From: Agromyces badenianii | GTDB lineage: Bacteria; Actinomycetota; Actinomycetes; Actinomycetales; Microbacteriaceae | Assembly (NCBI RefSeq): GCF_003070885.1 | Contig: NZ_CP028913.1 | Span: forward strand, 1,798,001 to 1,862,000 | Length of the DNA stretch: 64,000 nt | Reading direction: 5' to 3' | Part shown: piece by piece, positions 27,043-39,051 of the stretch | Position numbering within the stretch: the first letter of the stretch is position 1 | Layout of the letters: each line of letters begins with the position of its first letter | Translations under genes and position numbers: made by a program | The notes under the pieces: model-generated | What the model was told of the DNA's origin: nothing | Seen by the model: only the letters and a program-made list of their open reading frames with translations | The model's database searches: none

Positions 27043-28529
27043 GCCGCAGCCGCCGTTCGCAGCGCATCCCGACCGAGGTCGAGATGCTGGTCGCCGAGGG
27101 CCGCGAGATACGCCGGGTCGTGACTGACCGACAGCAGGGTCACCCCGTCGTCGACGAGCCCTCTCAGAAGGGTCACGAGCTCGATCCAGGTGAGCCGGTC
27201 CTGCCCGAACGTCGGCTCGTCGAGGATGACGACCCGCGGTTGGGCGACGAGGGCGCAGGCCACCGTGAGACGCCGCTGTTCACCGCCCGAGAGCGTGAAC
27301 GGGTTCGCCTCGGCGAGTCGGTCGAGTCGGAGCCGCTCGAGCACCTCGCGAGCGCGCCGTGCCGTCGACGCCGCGTCGAGGCCCAACGCCCTCGGCGCGA
27401 CCTCGAGTTCGCGCTGCACCGTCGAGGCCACGAACTGATGCTCCGGCTCTTGGAACACCGTGCCGATGCGCGTGAGCAGATCTCGCGAACGCCACCGGAT
27501 CGGATCGCCGCGCAGCGAACCGGCGAGCTCCGGGGCTGCACGCACTCGGCCGCCGAGCGGTGTCAGCAGGCCGCCCATCGTGAGGGCGAGCGTCGACTTG
27601 CCCGCCCCGTTCGGCCCGGTGAGCACCGTCGAACTCGCGTGCGGCAGCGACAGCTGGAGACCCTCGCGCACGACGGCGTCGCGGCGTCGCCCGATGGAGA
27701 GGTCGATGCCCTCCAGATCGACGCCGGATGCCGCCGCTGCGGGCCGCGCTGCAGACACCGTCGCCGGGGCGCCCGGCACCCAGACGCCCGCGTCGAGCAA
27801 TGCCGCGCGTTGCGTCTGCATGACGTGCTCCGGCTCGCCGTCGGCGATCAGGCGGCCGTCGCGACCGAGCACGATCACACGCGTGACCAGATCGAGCCAG
27901 ACGTCGACTCGGTGCTCGACGACCACGAAGGTGGCGCCGGTGCGATCGAGTGTGCGGGCCACCGCGCGGCGCACTTCGGTGACTCCGTCGGGGTCCAGGT
28001 TCGCGGTCGGCTCATCGAGCAGCAGGAGTCCGGGCCGCATGGCGAGCGCTCCGGCCAGCGCGAGCCGTTGCTTCTGCCCTCCCGAGAGCGCACTCGTCGG
28101 GTGATCGAGCGGAAGGTCGAGGCCGACCTCCTCGAGGGCACGCCGCACTCGCGGCCAGATCTCCTCGCGCGGAACCCCGAGGTTCTCGCACCCGAAGGCC
28201 ACGTCGTCGCCCACCTTGGCGAGGATCACCTGCGAATCCGGGTCCTGAAGCACGAGGCTCGCGCGGCCGCGAACTGCGCCCGGCCACTCGCCGTCGATCT
28301 GCAGGGTCCCCGTCTCCTCGCCCTCTTCCGCACCGCCGTGGACGCCCGCCAGGGCATGCAGCAGTGTCGACTTGCCCGAACCCGACGGCCCGAGCAGGAG
28401 TACCCGCTCCCCCGGTCGGATCTGCAGGTCGATGGAGTCGATCGCCGCACGCTTGCGCCCGGCATGGCGCCACCCCCACCCGTGCGCTTCCACGCGCGCG
28501 GGACGTGCGGCATCCGAGCCGTAGCTCAC
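27039..28529 (-). CDS. ECF transporter fused double ATPase (YkoD-like)
   Basis: Two ABC ATPases in one chain (496 aa). First domain: Walker A GPSGSGKST, signature LSGGQKQRLALA, Walker B LLLLDEPTANLD. Second domain: Walker A GPNGAGKST, signature LSGGEQRRLTVA, Walker B VVILDEPTFGQD. The fused layout is that of YkoD, which energises thiamine-precursor import. The GTG start lies 1 nt after the S-component stop, and the stop overlaps ecfT. Confidence 0.94.
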   Translation of the reverse strand: MSYGSDAARPARVEAHGWGWRHAGRKRAAIDSIDLQIRPGERVLLLGPSGSGKSTLLHALAGVHGGAEEGEETGTLQIDGEWPGAVRGRASLVLQDPDSQVILAKVGDDVAFGCENLGVPREEIWPRVRRALEEVGLDLPLDHPTSALSGGQKQRLALAGALAMRPGLLLLDEPTANLDPDGVTEVRRAVARTLDRTGATFVVVEHRVDVWLDLVTRVIVLGRDGRLIADGEPEHVMQTQRAALLDAGVWVPGAPATVSAARPAAAASGVDLEGIDLSIGRRRDAVVREGLQLSLPHASSTVLTGPNGAGKSTLALTMGGLLTPLGGRVRAAPELAGSLRGDPIRWRSRDLLTRIGTVFQEPEHQFVASTVQRELEVAPRALGLDAASTARRAREVLERLRLDRLAEANPFTLSGGEQRRLTVACALVAQPRVVILDEPTFGQDRLTWIELVTLLRGLVDDGVTLLSVSHDPAYLAALGDQHLDLGRDALRTAAAA

Positions 28530-28530
28530 G

Positions 28531-29166
28531 TCAGACCCGCTGGGCCACGTCTTGGCCGGCGGCGAAGCGGCTCAGGGCTCCGGTCGCCGCGAGGCCGCGC
28601 ACGATGAACCAGCCGAGGAGACCGGCCAGCACGGCACCCGAGACGACGACGGTCGCGAAATAGAGCCCGAGGAACTCGGGCGACTTCTGCAGGTTGCCCG
28701 AGAGGAACAGTTCGAGCGTCCACGCCGCAGCACCGGCGGCGGCACCGGCGAGCATCGCGGGAACGACGCCGAATCGGCGGTAGGCGAACAGTGCGAAGAT
28801 CAGCTCCGCACCGAGCCCCTGAGCGACCCCCGAGTAGATCGTCTCGATGCCCCACTGGTTGCCGATGAGTGCCGACACGATCGCGGCGAGCAGCTCGACG
28901 AAGAGCGCGGCGCCCGGCTTGCGGATGATCAACCCGCCGAGCACGCCGCCGATGAGCCAGATGCCGACGGCGATGCCGCCGAGCCCGGGTGTGACGGCGT
29001 CGGCTGCGCTGAACCACGCGTAGCCGACGTTGTTCCAGAAGAGGAAGAGCAGCCCGGTCGCGACGCCGATGACGCTCGCAACGACGATGTCCACGACCCG
29101 CCAACGCAGGATGCGCGGCTTCGGAGTGGTGGAGGGACGGCTGGTTTCAGTTACTGCAGTGTGCAC
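28531..29166 (-). CDS. ECF transporter S component, YkoE-like (thiamine/HMP)
   Basis: Substrate-binding membrane subunit (211 aa) with about six hydrophobic segments after an N-terminal cytoplasmic stretch (TETSRPSTTPKPRILRWRVVD). Features of the YkoE group include IGNQWGIETIYSGVAQGLGAEL. The GTG start at 29166 is preferred because AAAGGG lies 8 nt upstream; the longer in-frame extension runs through the riboswitch and cannot be coding. Controlled by the TPP riboswitch at 29215-29304. Confidence 0.92.
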   Translation of the reverse strand: MHTAVTETSRPSTTPKPRILRWRVVDIVVASVIGVATGLLFLFWNNVGYAWFSAADAVTPGLGGIAVGIWLIGGVLGGLIIRKPGAALFVELLAAIVSALIGNQWGIETIYSGVAQGLGAELIFALFAYRRFGVVPAMLAGAAAGAAAWTLELFLSGNLQKSPEFLGLYFATVVVSGAVLAGLLGWFIVRGLAATGALSRFAAGQDVAQRV

Positions 29167-29169
29167 TGT

Positions 29170-29200
29170 CGTGCCCTTTCGTGACGTGGAAAGAGGCACG
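29170..29200 (-). promoter_or_regulatory. Hairpin that can bury the ykoE-like ribosome-binding site
   Basis: Between the riboswitch and the GTG, CGTGCC(T)CTTTC can pair with GAAAGGGCACG: 11 pairs with one bulged base. The 3' arm contains the Shine-Dalgarno AAAGGG. This is the layout expected of a translational expression platform. Confidence 0.7.
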
Positions 29201-29214
29201 GGAAATGAGATGTG

Positions 29215-29304
<90 letters not shown>

Positions 29305-29314
29305 TTCGATGACG

Positions 29315-29320
29315 AGTATA
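29315..29320 (-). promoter_or_regulatory. -10 promoter element (TATACT) for the TPP operon
   Basis: TATACT on the minus strand lies about 10 nt before the riboswitch 5' edge. No clear -35 hexamer is seen. Confidence 0.5.
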
Positions 29321-29403
29321 CGCCGACGAACACGCGAGAGCGGCCCGGCCGCGACGGTTGGGCGGTGCGGGTTCAGCGAGCCGGATTCAGCGGCGGTGCG
29401 GGC

Positions 29404-29736
29404 TCAACGCTTGAGCGCGCGGATCACCATGCGCAGCGCCTTGCCGGTGACCCAGACGAGCGGGGTGGCGACGAGCAGCAGTCCGATGAGATTCGGCTCG
29501 AAGCGGACATCGCCGCCCCGACCGACGTATGCGCCGAGCGGAATGGAGAGCCCTCCGCCGCCACCGCCGCCCGCCTGGTCACCCTTTTCGTCGGAGCCGC
29601 TGCCCGCGCCGAAGCCGTAGTAGCCGAGCGCCACCGGCACGAAGGTGGTGCCGTCGATGTTGACGGCGTCGCCGTACGCGGTCTTGACGCCGACGCCCGC
29701 GACGGTCTCGGCGAGTTCCAATACGAGTTCAGCCAT
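29404..29736 (-). CDS. GerW/YtfJ family protein
   Basis: 110-residue protein of the family named for Bacillus YtfJ/GerW but common in non-sporulating actinobacteria. It shows VKTAYGDAVNIDGTTFVPVA, then YYGFGAGSGSDE, a run of Gly (GGGGGGGL) and the C-terminal RFEPNLIGLLLVATPLVWV helix, which may be membrane-associated. Function in non-spore-formers is unknown. The leaderless -10 TAGCGT supports the start. Transcribed leftward toward, but before, the TPP operon promoter. Confidence 0.88.
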   Translation of the reverse strand: MAELVLELAETVAGVGVKTAYGDAVNIDGTTFVPVALGYYGFGAGSGSDEKGDQAGGGGGGGLSIPLGAYVGRGGDVRFEPNLIGLLLVATPLVWVTGKALRMVIRALKR

Positions 29737-29742
29737 GCGCCC

Positions 29743-29748
29743 ACGCTA
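29743..29748 (-). promoter_or_regulatory. Leaderless-type -10 (TAGCGT, minus strand)
   Basis: Ends 6 nt before the gerW-like ATG at 29736. No Shine-Dalgarno sequence. Confidence 0.5.
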
Positions 29749-29797
29749 CCCGCGCCGGCGCCCGCGAGCCACCCCCGCCGCAAATCGGGAACAGAAC

Positions 29798-31060
29798 TCA
29801 GCGGAGATCGCTGCCCGGATCTCTGCGACGTGTGGACTCGATACGATCGGTCGCGGGCCGAACGAGCGACGCCGGCCGCACCGCACCGCGCCCGAATCGA
29901 GCAGTCACCTCGTCGATCGTGCGTTCGGCTTCGCGCCACTCCTCGTCGGGGTCCCACAGCATCGCGCCGCTGCCCGAGGATCGCAGCTGCTCGGCGCGGA
30001 CGCCGATGAGCCGGATGCGGGCTCCATCGCCGGCCAGCTCACCGAGGGCTGCGGATGCCTCGTCGTAGATGCGACGCGCGACGTCGGTGGGCTCACCGAG
30101 CGTGCGAGAGCGGGTGACGGTGCGGAAGTCGCCGTATCGCAGCTTCAGCACGACCGTGCGCCCGACGAGCCCGGCCCGGCGCATGCGCACCGCGACGTCG
30201 TCGGAGAGCCGCAACAGCTCGCGCCGCAGCTGCCCGAGATCGGTGAGGTCGTAGTGGAAGGTGACCTCGTGGCCGATGCTCTTCTCTTCGCGGCCCGTGA
30301 CGACATCGCGCGCGTCGACGCCCATCGCGAGGTGGCCGAGCTTGGCCGCCAGTGCCGGCCCGAGCGCGCGTTCGAGGGCGTCTGGGGGCATTGCAGCCAC
30401 ATCGCCGACCGTGCGCAGCCCGATGCGGGTCAGCGCCTGCTCGGTGACCCTGCCGACGCCCCAGAGCGCCGAGACCGGCAGCGGGTGCAAGAACTCGAGC
30501 GTGCGATCGGCGGGCACGACGAGCATGCCGTCGGGCTTCGCCCGGCTCGACGCGACCTTCGCCACGAACTTGGTGGCCGCAACGCCGACCGAGCAGGTCA
30601 ATCCGGTCTCGTGCTGCACGCGCTGCCGAAGGGTCCACGCGATCTCGGCCGGGCTGCCGTGCAGACGGCGCGCCCCCGACACGTCGAGGAACGCCTCGTC
30701 GATCGAGAGCTTCTCGACGAGCGGAGTGACCTCTTCGAAGATGGTCATGACCCGGCGCGAGTACTCGGAGTAGCTCGCATAATCGCCCCGGAGCACGATC
30801 GCGTTCGGGCAGCGTTGCAGTGCGAGCGACATCGGCATCGCCGAGTTGACGCCGAACCGGCGGGCTTCGTAGCTCGCCGCGGACACGACGCCGCGACCGG
30901 CCGTGCCACCGACGAGCACTGGCTTGCCTCGCAGATCTGGTCGCTTCAGCAACTCGACCGAGACGAAGAAGGCGTCCATGTCGACGTGCAGGATCGGTGT
31001 CGCCGAATCATCGACCGGGCCGGTCGTGACCTGGCGCGACGAGCCGTCCTGCTTGCTCAT
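29798..31060 (-). CDS. dinB: DNA polymerase IV
   Basis: Y-family translesion polymerase of 420 residues. Palm motifs: ILHVDMDAFFVSVE with metal-binding Asp27, and LSIDEAFLDVSG with Asp121 and Glu122. Thumb region ALWGVGRVTEQAL, then the little-finger domain SIGHEVTFHYD...VRMRRAGLVGRTV. The steric-gate Phe follows the first motif. The last 40 residues are basic and poorly conserved. The start is supported by the leaderless -10 TAGGGT; no LexA box was seen. Confidence 0.97.
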   Translation of the reverse strand: MSKQDGSSRQVTTGPVDDSATPILHVDMDAFFVSVELLKRPDLRGKPVLVGGTAGRGVVSAASYEARRFGVNSAMPMSLALQRCPNAIVLRGDYASYSEYSRRVMTIFEEVTPLVEKLSIDEAFLDVSGARRLHGSPAEIAWTLRQRVQHETGLTCSVGVAATKFVAKVASSRAKPDGMLVVPADRTLEFLHPLPVSALWGVGRVTEQALTRIGLRTVGDVAAMPPDALERALGPALAAKLGHLAMGVDARDVVTGREEKSIGHEVTFHYDLTDLGQLRRELLRLSDDVAVRMRRAGLVGRTVVLKLRYGDFRTVTRSRTLGEPTDVARRIYDEASAALGELAGDGARIRLIGVRAEQLRSSGSGAMLWDPDEEWREAERTIDEVTARFGRGAVRPASLVRPATDRIESTRRRDPGSDLR

Positions 31061-31066
31061 GCTGCG

Positions 31067-31072
31067 ACCCTA
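31067..31072 (-). promoter_or_regulatory. Leaderless-type -10 (TAGGGT, minus strand) for dinB
   Basis: Ends 6 nt before the ATG at 31060. No Shine-Dalgarno sequence. Confidence 0.5.
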
Positions 31073-31121
31073 GCCGGTGCCACCGTCATCGCTGCATCGG
31101 CCCGACGGAACTCGACGTTCG

Positions 31122-31745
31122 TCAGAAGCCGAAGTCCCCGCCACCGCCGAAGTCGCCGCCACCGAAATCACCGAAGCCGCCGAAGTCGCCGCCTGAGTCG
31201 GCACCCGATGCGTCGTAGCCACCCGCATCGCCGCCGGAACCGCCGCCGTCGGCGCCGCCATCAGCGCCGGCATCGAACGACGACGGGTCGGGCAGGAACG
31301 CCTGCGCGATCGCCGAGCCGACGACCACACCGGCGACGGAGCCGAGCAGCGAGCCCGCGAACATGCCGCCGAACGACGGTCCGCCCTGTTGGCCACGGCC
31401 GGCCGGGGCATCCGCTCGGTTGAACGCCCGCTCGACGCTGCCGGGCGCACGAAGCTCGGCCCGGGTCGCTGCCCGCGCGAGAGCGCTCGGTTCGTCGGAG
31501 ACGAGTCGTTCACCTGCCGGCGCTTCCGCGCTGAGTGAGGCGAAGACGGCGGAACGCTGCTGCGGAGTGAGCTTCGCGAATGCCTCGGCATGCACCGCCT
31601 CGACCGACTCGGGCGGCGCGGTGCGCAGCAGGTACCGGTACCGCTCGACGGCGAGTTCGTCGTCGCTCAGCGGTCGGGCCTGGGGTGCAGGGCTCGCCGT
31701 GCGGTCGTCGGGAGCGGCGCCGAAGAGTCGGTCAAGGAATCCCAT
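31122..31745 (-). CDS. Hypothetical protein with Gly/Asp/Phe-rich tail (207 aa)
   Basis: N-terminal helical domain with DELAVERYRYLLRTAPPES and FAKLTPQQRSAVFASL, a central hydrophobic segment (GGMFAGSLLGSVAGVVVGSAIAQAFL, about residues 124-150) that may be a glycine-zipper membrane helix, and a 55-residue low-complexity tail of Gly, Asp, Ser and Phe ending in repeated GGDFGG units. No enzyme motif recognised. A ribosome-binding site (GAGGACAAC) precedes the ATG. It lies between dinB and gatB. Confidence 0.82.
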   Translation of the reverse strand: MGFLDRLFGAAPDDRTASPAPQARPLSDDELAVERYRYLLRTAPPESVEAVHAEAFAKLTPQQRSAVFASLSAEAPAGERLVSDEPSALARAATRAELRAPGSVERAFNRADAPAGRGQQGGPSFGGMFAGSLLGSVAGVVVGSAIAQAFLPDPSSFDAGADGGADGGGSGGDAGGYDASGADSGGDFGGFGDFGGGDFGGGGDFGF

Positions 31746-31815
31746 GTTGTCCTCGTCAATCGTTCAGGGGACGACCAATCTACGATCGCCGGCAATGAAG
31801 CTGCTGTGAACCGGT

Positions 31816-31917
31816 CGCTACGTGCTCGCCGCACTCCTTACTCGGCTGCCGCGATGTGCTCGCCGCGCTCGCCACTCGGCCGCCGCGATGTGCTCGCCGC
31901 GCTCCTTACTCGGCTGC
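31816..31917. repeat. Three tandem 34-bp repeats at the gatB 3' end
   Basis: Units at 31816-31849, 31850-31883 and 31884-31917. Each has the core TGCTCGCCGC and ACTCGGC and units differ at a few positions. The third copy contains the last codons and stop of gatB; the other two lie in the gap to the 207-aa gene. No spacers, so not a CRISPR array. Confidence 0.9.
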
Positions 31918-33432
31918 CGGGTTGCCGGCGCGCTCCAGTACGAGCTCGCGCACTCGCGCGGCATCCGCCTTGCCCTGCATCGCCTTCATCACCGCGCCGA
32001 TGACCGCTCCGGCGGCCTGCACTTTGCCGTCGCGGATCTTCGCGAGCACGTCGGGCTGCGAGCCGAGCGCCTCGTCGATCGCGGCGATCAGCGCACCGTC
32101 ATCGGAGACGACGGCGAGGCCGCGCGCATCGACGACCTGCTGCGGCGAACCCTCGCCGGCGATCACGCCTTCGAGCACCTGGCGGGCCAGGCGGTCGGTG
32201 AGCGTGCCGGCGTCGACGAGCTGCGCGAGCTCGGCGACGTGCTCGGGCGAGACGAGACCCGATGCGTCCTGGTCGGCGGCGTTCGCGAGCCGGGCGATCT
32301 CGCCGGTCCACCACTTGCGTGCGGCAGCGGGAGTCGCACCGGCAGACACGGTCGCCTCGAGTTCGATCAGGAGACCGGAGTTCGCGACATCCTGGAATTC
32401 GAGGTCGGTGAAGCCCCACTCGGCCTTCAGCCGGCGGCGGCGCACCGCCGGCGGCTCGGGCAGCGCGGCGCGGAGCTCGTCGACGAGCTGTTTCGAGGGA
32501 ACGACCGGGAGCAGGTCGGGCTCGGGGAAATAGCGGTAGTCGTCGGCGTCGGACTTCGGCCGGCCGGCGCTCGTCGCACCCGTGTCTTCGTGCCAGTGGC
32601 GGGTCTCTTGGGTGATCGTGCCGCCGCCCGCGAGGATGGCCGCTTGCCGCTGGATCTCGTAGCGCACTGCACGCTCGACCGAACGCATCGAGTTGACGTT
32701 CTTCGTCTCGGTGCGGGTGCCGAGCTTCTCCTGACCCCGAGGGCGCAGCGAAACGTTCGCGTCGCAGCGGAGGTTGCCGCGCTCCATGCGCGCCTCGGAG
32801 ATGCCGAGCGAGAGCACGACGTCGCGGATCGTCGACACGTACGCGCGTGCGAGCGCCGGCGTGTCGGCTTCGCCGCCGAAGATCGGGCGGGTGACGATCT
32901 CGACGAGCGGCACCCCGGCGCGGTTGTAGTCGACGAGCGAGTACTCGGCACCCTGGATGCGACCGGTCGAGCCGCCCACGTGCGTGAGCTTGCCCGCGTC
33001 CTCCTCCATGTGGGCGCGCTCGATCGGCACCGTGAACGTGCGGCCGTTCTCGAGCTCGACCTCGACCTCGCCGTCGAACGCGATCGGCTCGTCGTACTGC
33101 GAGATCTGGTAGTTCTTCGCGAGGTCGGGGTAGAAGTAGTTCTTGCGTGCGAAACGGCTCGACGGCGCGATCTCGCAGCCCAGCGCGAGGCCGAGGCTGA
33201 TCGAGTACTTCACGGCCTCGCCGTTGACGACGGGCAGCGACCCCGGGAGCCCGAGGCACACGGGCGTGGTGAGGGTGTTCGGGTCGGCTCCGTGGAACTG
33301 CGAGTTCGCCGGGTTCGGCGCCGAAGAGAACATCTTCGTCTTGGTGTTCAGCTCGACGTGCACCTCGAGGCCGATGACCGGCTCGAAGAGTTCGAGGGCC
33401 TGGTCGAAGTCCATCAGTTCAGCGCGGGCCAT
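31906..33432 (-). CDS. gatB: Asp/Glu-tRNA amidotransferase subunit B
   Basis: Binds mis-acylated Asp-tRNA(Asn) or Glu-tRNA(Gln) and activates it for amidation. In 508 residues: the cradle domain ([70 protein letters not shown]) followed by the helical and YqeY-like tail. The start overlaps the gatA stop (ATGA). Third gene of gatC-gatA-gatB. The last codons lie in a 34-bp tandem repeat. Confidence 0.98.
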   Translation of the reverse strand: MARAELMDFDQALELFEPVIGLEVHVELNTKTKMFSSAPNPANSQFHGADPNTLTTPVCLGLPGSLPVVNGEAVKYSISLGLALGCEIAPSSRFARKNYFYPDLAKNYQISQYDEPIAFDGEVEVELENGRTFTVPIERAHMEEDAGKLTHVGGSTGRIQGAEYSLVDYNRAGVPLVEIVTRPIFGGEADTPALARAYVSTIRDVVLSLGISEARMERGNLRCDANVSLRPRGQEKLGTRTETKNVNSMRSVERAVRYEIQRQAAILAGGGTITQETRHWHEDTGATSAGRPKSDADDYRYFPEPDLLPVVPSKQLVDELRAALPEPPAVRRRRLKAEWGFTDLEFQDVANSGLLIELEATVSAGATPAAARKWWTGEIARLANAADQDASGLVSPEHVAELAQLVDAGTLTDRLARQVLEGVIAGEGSPQQVVDARGLAVVSDDGALIAAIDEALGSQPDVLAKIRDGKVQAAGAVIGAVMKAMQGKADAARVRELVLERAGNPAAE

Positions 33433-34967
33433 CAGAGTGCGCCTTCCTCGGTCGCGGTGAGCTCATGGGCGGAGAGGTCGGGTGCTTGCGCGAGGAGCGG
33501 GCCGCCCCAGCGCGCCTCGAGCAGCTGCTCGAGTGCGGCGCCGACGTTGTAGAGTCGCGCGTCTTCACGTGCCGGCGCGAGGAACTGGATGCCGACGGGC
33601 AGCCCGTCTTCGGGGGCGAGGCCGGCGGGCACCGAGATGCCGGGCACCCCGGCGAGGTTGGCCGGGATCGTCGCGATGTCGTTCAGGTACATCGACACGG
33701 GGTCGGCGAGCTTCTCGCCGAACTTGAACGCCGTCGTCGGCGCGGTCGGCGAGGCGAGCACGTCGACGCCGGCGAACGCCGCGTCGAAATCGCGCTGCAC
33801 GAGCGTGCGCACCTTCTGGGCGCTGCCGTAGTAGGCGTCGTAGTATCCGGCCGAGAGCGCGTAGGTGCCGAGGATAATGCGTCGCTTCACCTCGGGGCCG
33901 AAGCCTGCTTCACGGGTCGCCGACATCACCTGCTCGACCGTGCCGCCGCCTGAGGGAGTGACGCGCAGGCCGAAGCGCACCGAGTCGAACTTCGCGAGGT
34001 TCGACGAGGCCTCGGCGGGCAGGATCAGGTAGTACGCGGCGATGGCGTACTCGAAGTGCGGTGCGGAGACCTCGACGATCTCGGCGCCCTGCTGCTCGAG
34101 CAGCTCGAGCGATTCGTGGAACCGCTGCCGCACGCCCGCCTGGAAGCCCTCGCCGTCGAGCTCCTTGATGACGCCGATGCGGAGGCCGGAGACATCCGCT
34201 CGCCGCACGGCCTCGGCCATCGACGGCCATGCCTCGGGAATCGACGTCGAGTCGAGCGGGTCGTGTCCGGCGATGACATCGTGCAGCAACGCCGCATCGA
34301 GCACCGTGCGGGTGACGGGGCCGATCTGGTCGAGCGAGGAGGCCAGGGCGATCGAGCCGTAGCGGCTGACCGCACCGTAGGTCGGCTTCACACCGACGGT
34401 GCCCGTGACGTGGGCCGGCTGGCGGATCGAGCCGCCGGTGTCGGAGCCCAGCGCGAGGGGCGCCTCGAACGCCGCGACGGATGCCGCGGAGCCGCCGCCC
34501 GAACCGCCCGGGATGCGATCGAGGTCCCACGGGTTGTGGGTCGGGCCGTAGGCCGAGTGCTCGGTCGACGAGCCCATGGCGAACTCGTCCATGTTGGTCT
34601 TGCCGAGCGGGATCATTCCCGCCTCGCGCACCTTGGTGACGGGCGTCGCATCGTAGGGCGGGATCCAGCCCTCGAGGATGCGCGAACCCGACGTCGACGG
34701 CATGCCCTTCGTGACGAGCACGTCTTTGATCGCGATCGGCACGCCGGCGAGCGGGCCGAGCACGTCACCGGCGGCACGCCGCCGGTCGATCTCGGCGGCC
34801 GTCTCGATGGCGCGCTCGCCCTCGACGTGGAGAAACGCGTGCACGGCACCGTCGACGGCGGAGATGCGGTCGAGGTGCGCCCGGGTGACCTCGACCGACG
34901 ACACCTCGCCCTGGGCGAGCTTCTCGCCGAGCGCGGCGGCGGACAGGCGGATCAGTTCGTCGCTCAC
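33432..34967 (-). CDS. gatA: Asp/Glu-tRNA amidotransferase subunit A
   Basis: Amidase-signature subunit that releases ammonia from glutamine. In 511 residues: catalytic Lys81 in [11 protein letters not shown], the Gly/Ser-rich loop [16 protein letters not shown] and the Ser nucleophile region [14 protein letters not shown]. Overlaps gatC (4 nt) and gatB (1 nt), so the three are translationally coupled. Confidence 0.98.
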   Translation of the reverse strand: MSDELIRLSAAALGEKLAQGEVSSVEVTRAHLDRISAVDGAVHAFLHVEGERAIETAAEIDRRRAAGDVLGPLAGVPIAIKDVLVTKGMPSTSGSRILEGWIPPYDATPVTKVREAGMIPLGKTNMDEFAMGSSTEHSAYGPTHNPWDLDRIPGGSGGGSAASVAAFEAPLALGSDTGGSIRQPAHVTGTVGVKPTYGAVSRYGSIALASSLDQIGPVTRTVLDAALLHDVIAGHDPLDSTSIPEAWPSMAEAVRRADVSGLRIGVIKELDGEGFQAGVRQRFHESLELLEQQGAEIVEVSAPHFEYAIAAYYLILPAEASSNLAKFDSVRFGLRVTPSGGGTVEQVMSATREAGFGPEVKRRIILGTYALSAGYYDAYYGSAQKVRTLVQRDFDAAFAGVDVLASPTAPTTAFKFGEKLADPVSMYLNDIATIPANLAGVPGISVPAGLAPEDGLPVGIQFLAPAREDARLYNVGAALEQLLEARWGGPLLAQAPDLSAHELTATEEGAL

Positions 34968-35266
34968 TGCTCTTCTCCCAGGATCGCCGAGACCTTGAAC
35001 CGGGAGTCGTCGCTCTCGGGGGCGCCCGAGAGCGCCTCGTCGACCGAGAGCACCGTCTCACCCACGACATCGTCGCGGTACACGTTCTGCATCGGGATCG
35101 GGTGGCTCGTCGGCGGCACCTCGGGCGTGGCCACCTCGCTCACCTTCTCGACCGCGTGCATGATCTGGCCGAGCTCCGTCGTGAGGTGCTCGATCTCTTC
35201 ATCGGTGAGCGCGATGCGGGCGAGGTTCGCGAGATGCGCGACCTGCTCCGCAGTGATTTCGGACAT
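34964..35266 (-). CDS. gatC: Asp/Glu-tRNA amidotransferase subunit C
   Basis: 100-residue belt subunit that holds GatA and GatB together. Typical start [21 protein letters not shown], then the Pro-rich linker ([12 protein letters not shown]) and the end [15 protein letters not shown], which matches the family. Leads the gatCAB operon; 37 nt upstream lies a possible 45-codon gene and then ligA. Confidence 0.97.
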   Translation of the reverse strand: MSEITAEQVAHLANLARIALTDEEIEHLTTELGQIMHAVEKVSEVATPEVPPTSHPIPMQNVYRDDVVGETVLSVDEALSGAPESDDSRFKVSAILGEEQ

Positions 35267-35302
35267 GCTGCTCCGTCGTCTCGGGATGGGGATCTACCGA
35301 TT

Positions 35303-35440
35303 CTAACGGGGCTCGCCGAACAGGCCGATGCCGTACTCGTGCAGCAGCTCGTAGGCGTCGGCCCAGGTCTCGGGCTTCAGCGCCCGCCACCGCCGTGCCG
35401 GGCTCCCCACCGGTCTGCTCCGGCGGCGTCGTCTCGCCAC
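35303..35440 (-). CDS. Possible small protein (45 aa) between ligA and gatC
   Basis: Short frame with GTG start and TAG stop in the 216-nt gap. The translation has a basic N-terminus (ARRRRRSRP) and an ordered end (LKPETWADAYELLHEYGIGL) with strongly coding-like third positions. It is in the same frame as ligA, after its stop. GGGGAG lies 9 nt upstream. Not recognised; could be chance. Confidence 0.45.
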   Translation of the reverse strand: MARRRRRSRPVGSPARRWRALKPETWADAYELLHEYGIGLFGEPR

Positions 35441-35482
35441 CTGCCACGTCTCCCCTGAGTCGTTCCTCGTCGCCCCGCGACG

Positions 35483-37849
<2,367 letters not shown>

Positions 37850-37895
37850 TGAGCGCCCGCCAACACTGGGCGGGAATCGGCTGCCGGAGTCGGTG

Positions 37896-39002
37896 CTAGG
37901 CGTCGACCGGCACCGCACTCACCGTGCGGTCGATCGTGAACTGGCCGAGCACCCGCGTGCCGACGTAGATGACGGCGGTCTGGCCCGGGGCGACCCCGTC
38001 GAGCGGATGCCCCGGCGTGACGACGAGCTCGCCGTCGACGAGCTCGGCGACGGCCGGCACGGGGTCGGCGTGGGCGCGGATCTGCACCTCGCAGTCGAAC
38101 GCCGTCTCGGGGTGCTCGGGCGGGAGCCCGGCCCACGAGAACCGCGAACCGGCGATGAGCCCGATCGCGAGCGCCTCTTTGGGGCCGACGACGACGGTGT
38201 TCTCTTTCGGCCGCACCTCGAGCACGAAGCGGGGCTTGCCGTCGGCAGCGGGTGTGCCGAGTCGCATGCCGCGGCGCTGGCCGACCGTGAAGGCATGCGC
38301 CCCCTCGTGGGAGCCGACGACGGCGCCCGTGCGGTCGACGATGTCGCCCGTCTCGGTGCCGACACGCTCGGCGAGCCAGCCCTTCGTGTCGCCGTCGGGG
38401 ATGAAGCAGATGTCGTAGGAGTCGGGCTTCTGCGCGACCGAGAGCCCGCGCTCGGCGGCCTCGGCGCGCACGAGCGTCTTCGAGGGCGTGTCGCCGAGCG
38501 GGAAGTAGGCGTGCGCGAGCTGTTCGGCGGTGAGCACGCCGAGCACGTAGCTCTGGTCTTTCGCCTCGGCGCTCGCGCGGTGCAGTTCGCGATTGCCCGC
38601 GGCATCCGTCACGATCTTCGCGTAGTGGCCGGTGGCCACGGCGTCGAAGCCGAGCGCGAGCGCCTTCTCGAGCAGCGCCGCGAACTTGATGCGCTCGTTG
38701 CAGCGCATGCAGGGGTTGGGCGTGCGGCCGGCGGAGTACTCGGCGACGAAGTCGTCGACGACGTCGGCCTTGAAGCGCTCGGAGAAGTCCCACACGTAGT
38801 ACGGGATGCCGAGCACGTTCGCCGCCCGCTGAGCGTCCATCGAGTCTTCGATGGTGCAGCAGCCGCGGCTGCCGGTGCGCAGGGTGCCGGGCATGCGGCT
38901 GAGCGCGAGGTGCACGCCGACGACCTCGTGGCCCGCCTCGACGGCGCGCGCAGCGGCGACGGCGCTGTCGACGCCGCCGCTCATCGCCGCGAGAACCTTC
39001 AT
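37896..39002 (-). CDS. mnmA: tRNA-specific 2-thiouridylase
   Basis: Inserts sulfur at C2 of the wobble uridine in Lys, Glu and Gln tRNAs. In 368 residues: ATP-PPase P-loop [11 protein letters not shown] at the N-terminus, catalytic Cys in [18 protein letters not shown], second catalytic Cys in [10 protein letters not shown], and the C-terminal beta-barrel ([10 protein letters not shown]). A longer frame upstream is rejected because [10 protein letters not shown] is the family start and TAGACT lies 7 nt before it. The sulfur donor is probably the cysteine desulfurase 49 nt upstream. Confidence 0.98.
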   Translation of the reverse strand: MKVLAAMSGGVDSAVAAARAVEAGHEVVGVHLALSRMPGTLRTGSRGCCTIEDSMDAQRAANVLGIPYYVWDFSERFKADVVDDFVAEYSAGRTPNPCMRCNERIKFAALLEKALALGFDAVATGHYAKIVTDAAGNRELHRASAEAKDQSYVLGVLTAEQLAHAYFPLGDTPSKTLVRAEAAERGLSVAQKPDSYDICFIPDGDTKGWLAERVGTETGDIVDRTGAVVGSHEGAHAFTVGQRRGMRLGTPAADGKPRFVLEVRPKENTVVVGPKEALAIGLIAGSRFSWAGLPPEHPETAFDCEVQIRAHADPVPAVAELVDGELVVTPGHPLDGVAPGQTAVIYVGTRVLGQFTIDRTVSAVPVDA

Positions 39003-39009
39003 GGGTTCC

Positions 39010-39015
39010 AGTCTA
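39010..39015 (-). promoter_or_regulatory. Leaderless-type -10 (TAGACT, minus strand) for mnmA
   Basis: Ends 7 nt before the ATG at 39002. No Shine-Dalgarno sequence. Confidence 0.5.
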
Positions 39016-39051
39016 GGCAGAGTGCCTGAGCGGATGCCCCGCTCCCCCGGG

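Noticed and set aside
29404..29736. GerW-like gene as evidence of sporulation
   Set aside because: The family is widespread in non-sporulating actinobacteria and no other sporulation gene is present.
31816..31917. Tandem repeats considered as a CRISPR array
   Set aside because: Units are directly adjacent with no spacers, only three copies, one inside gatB.
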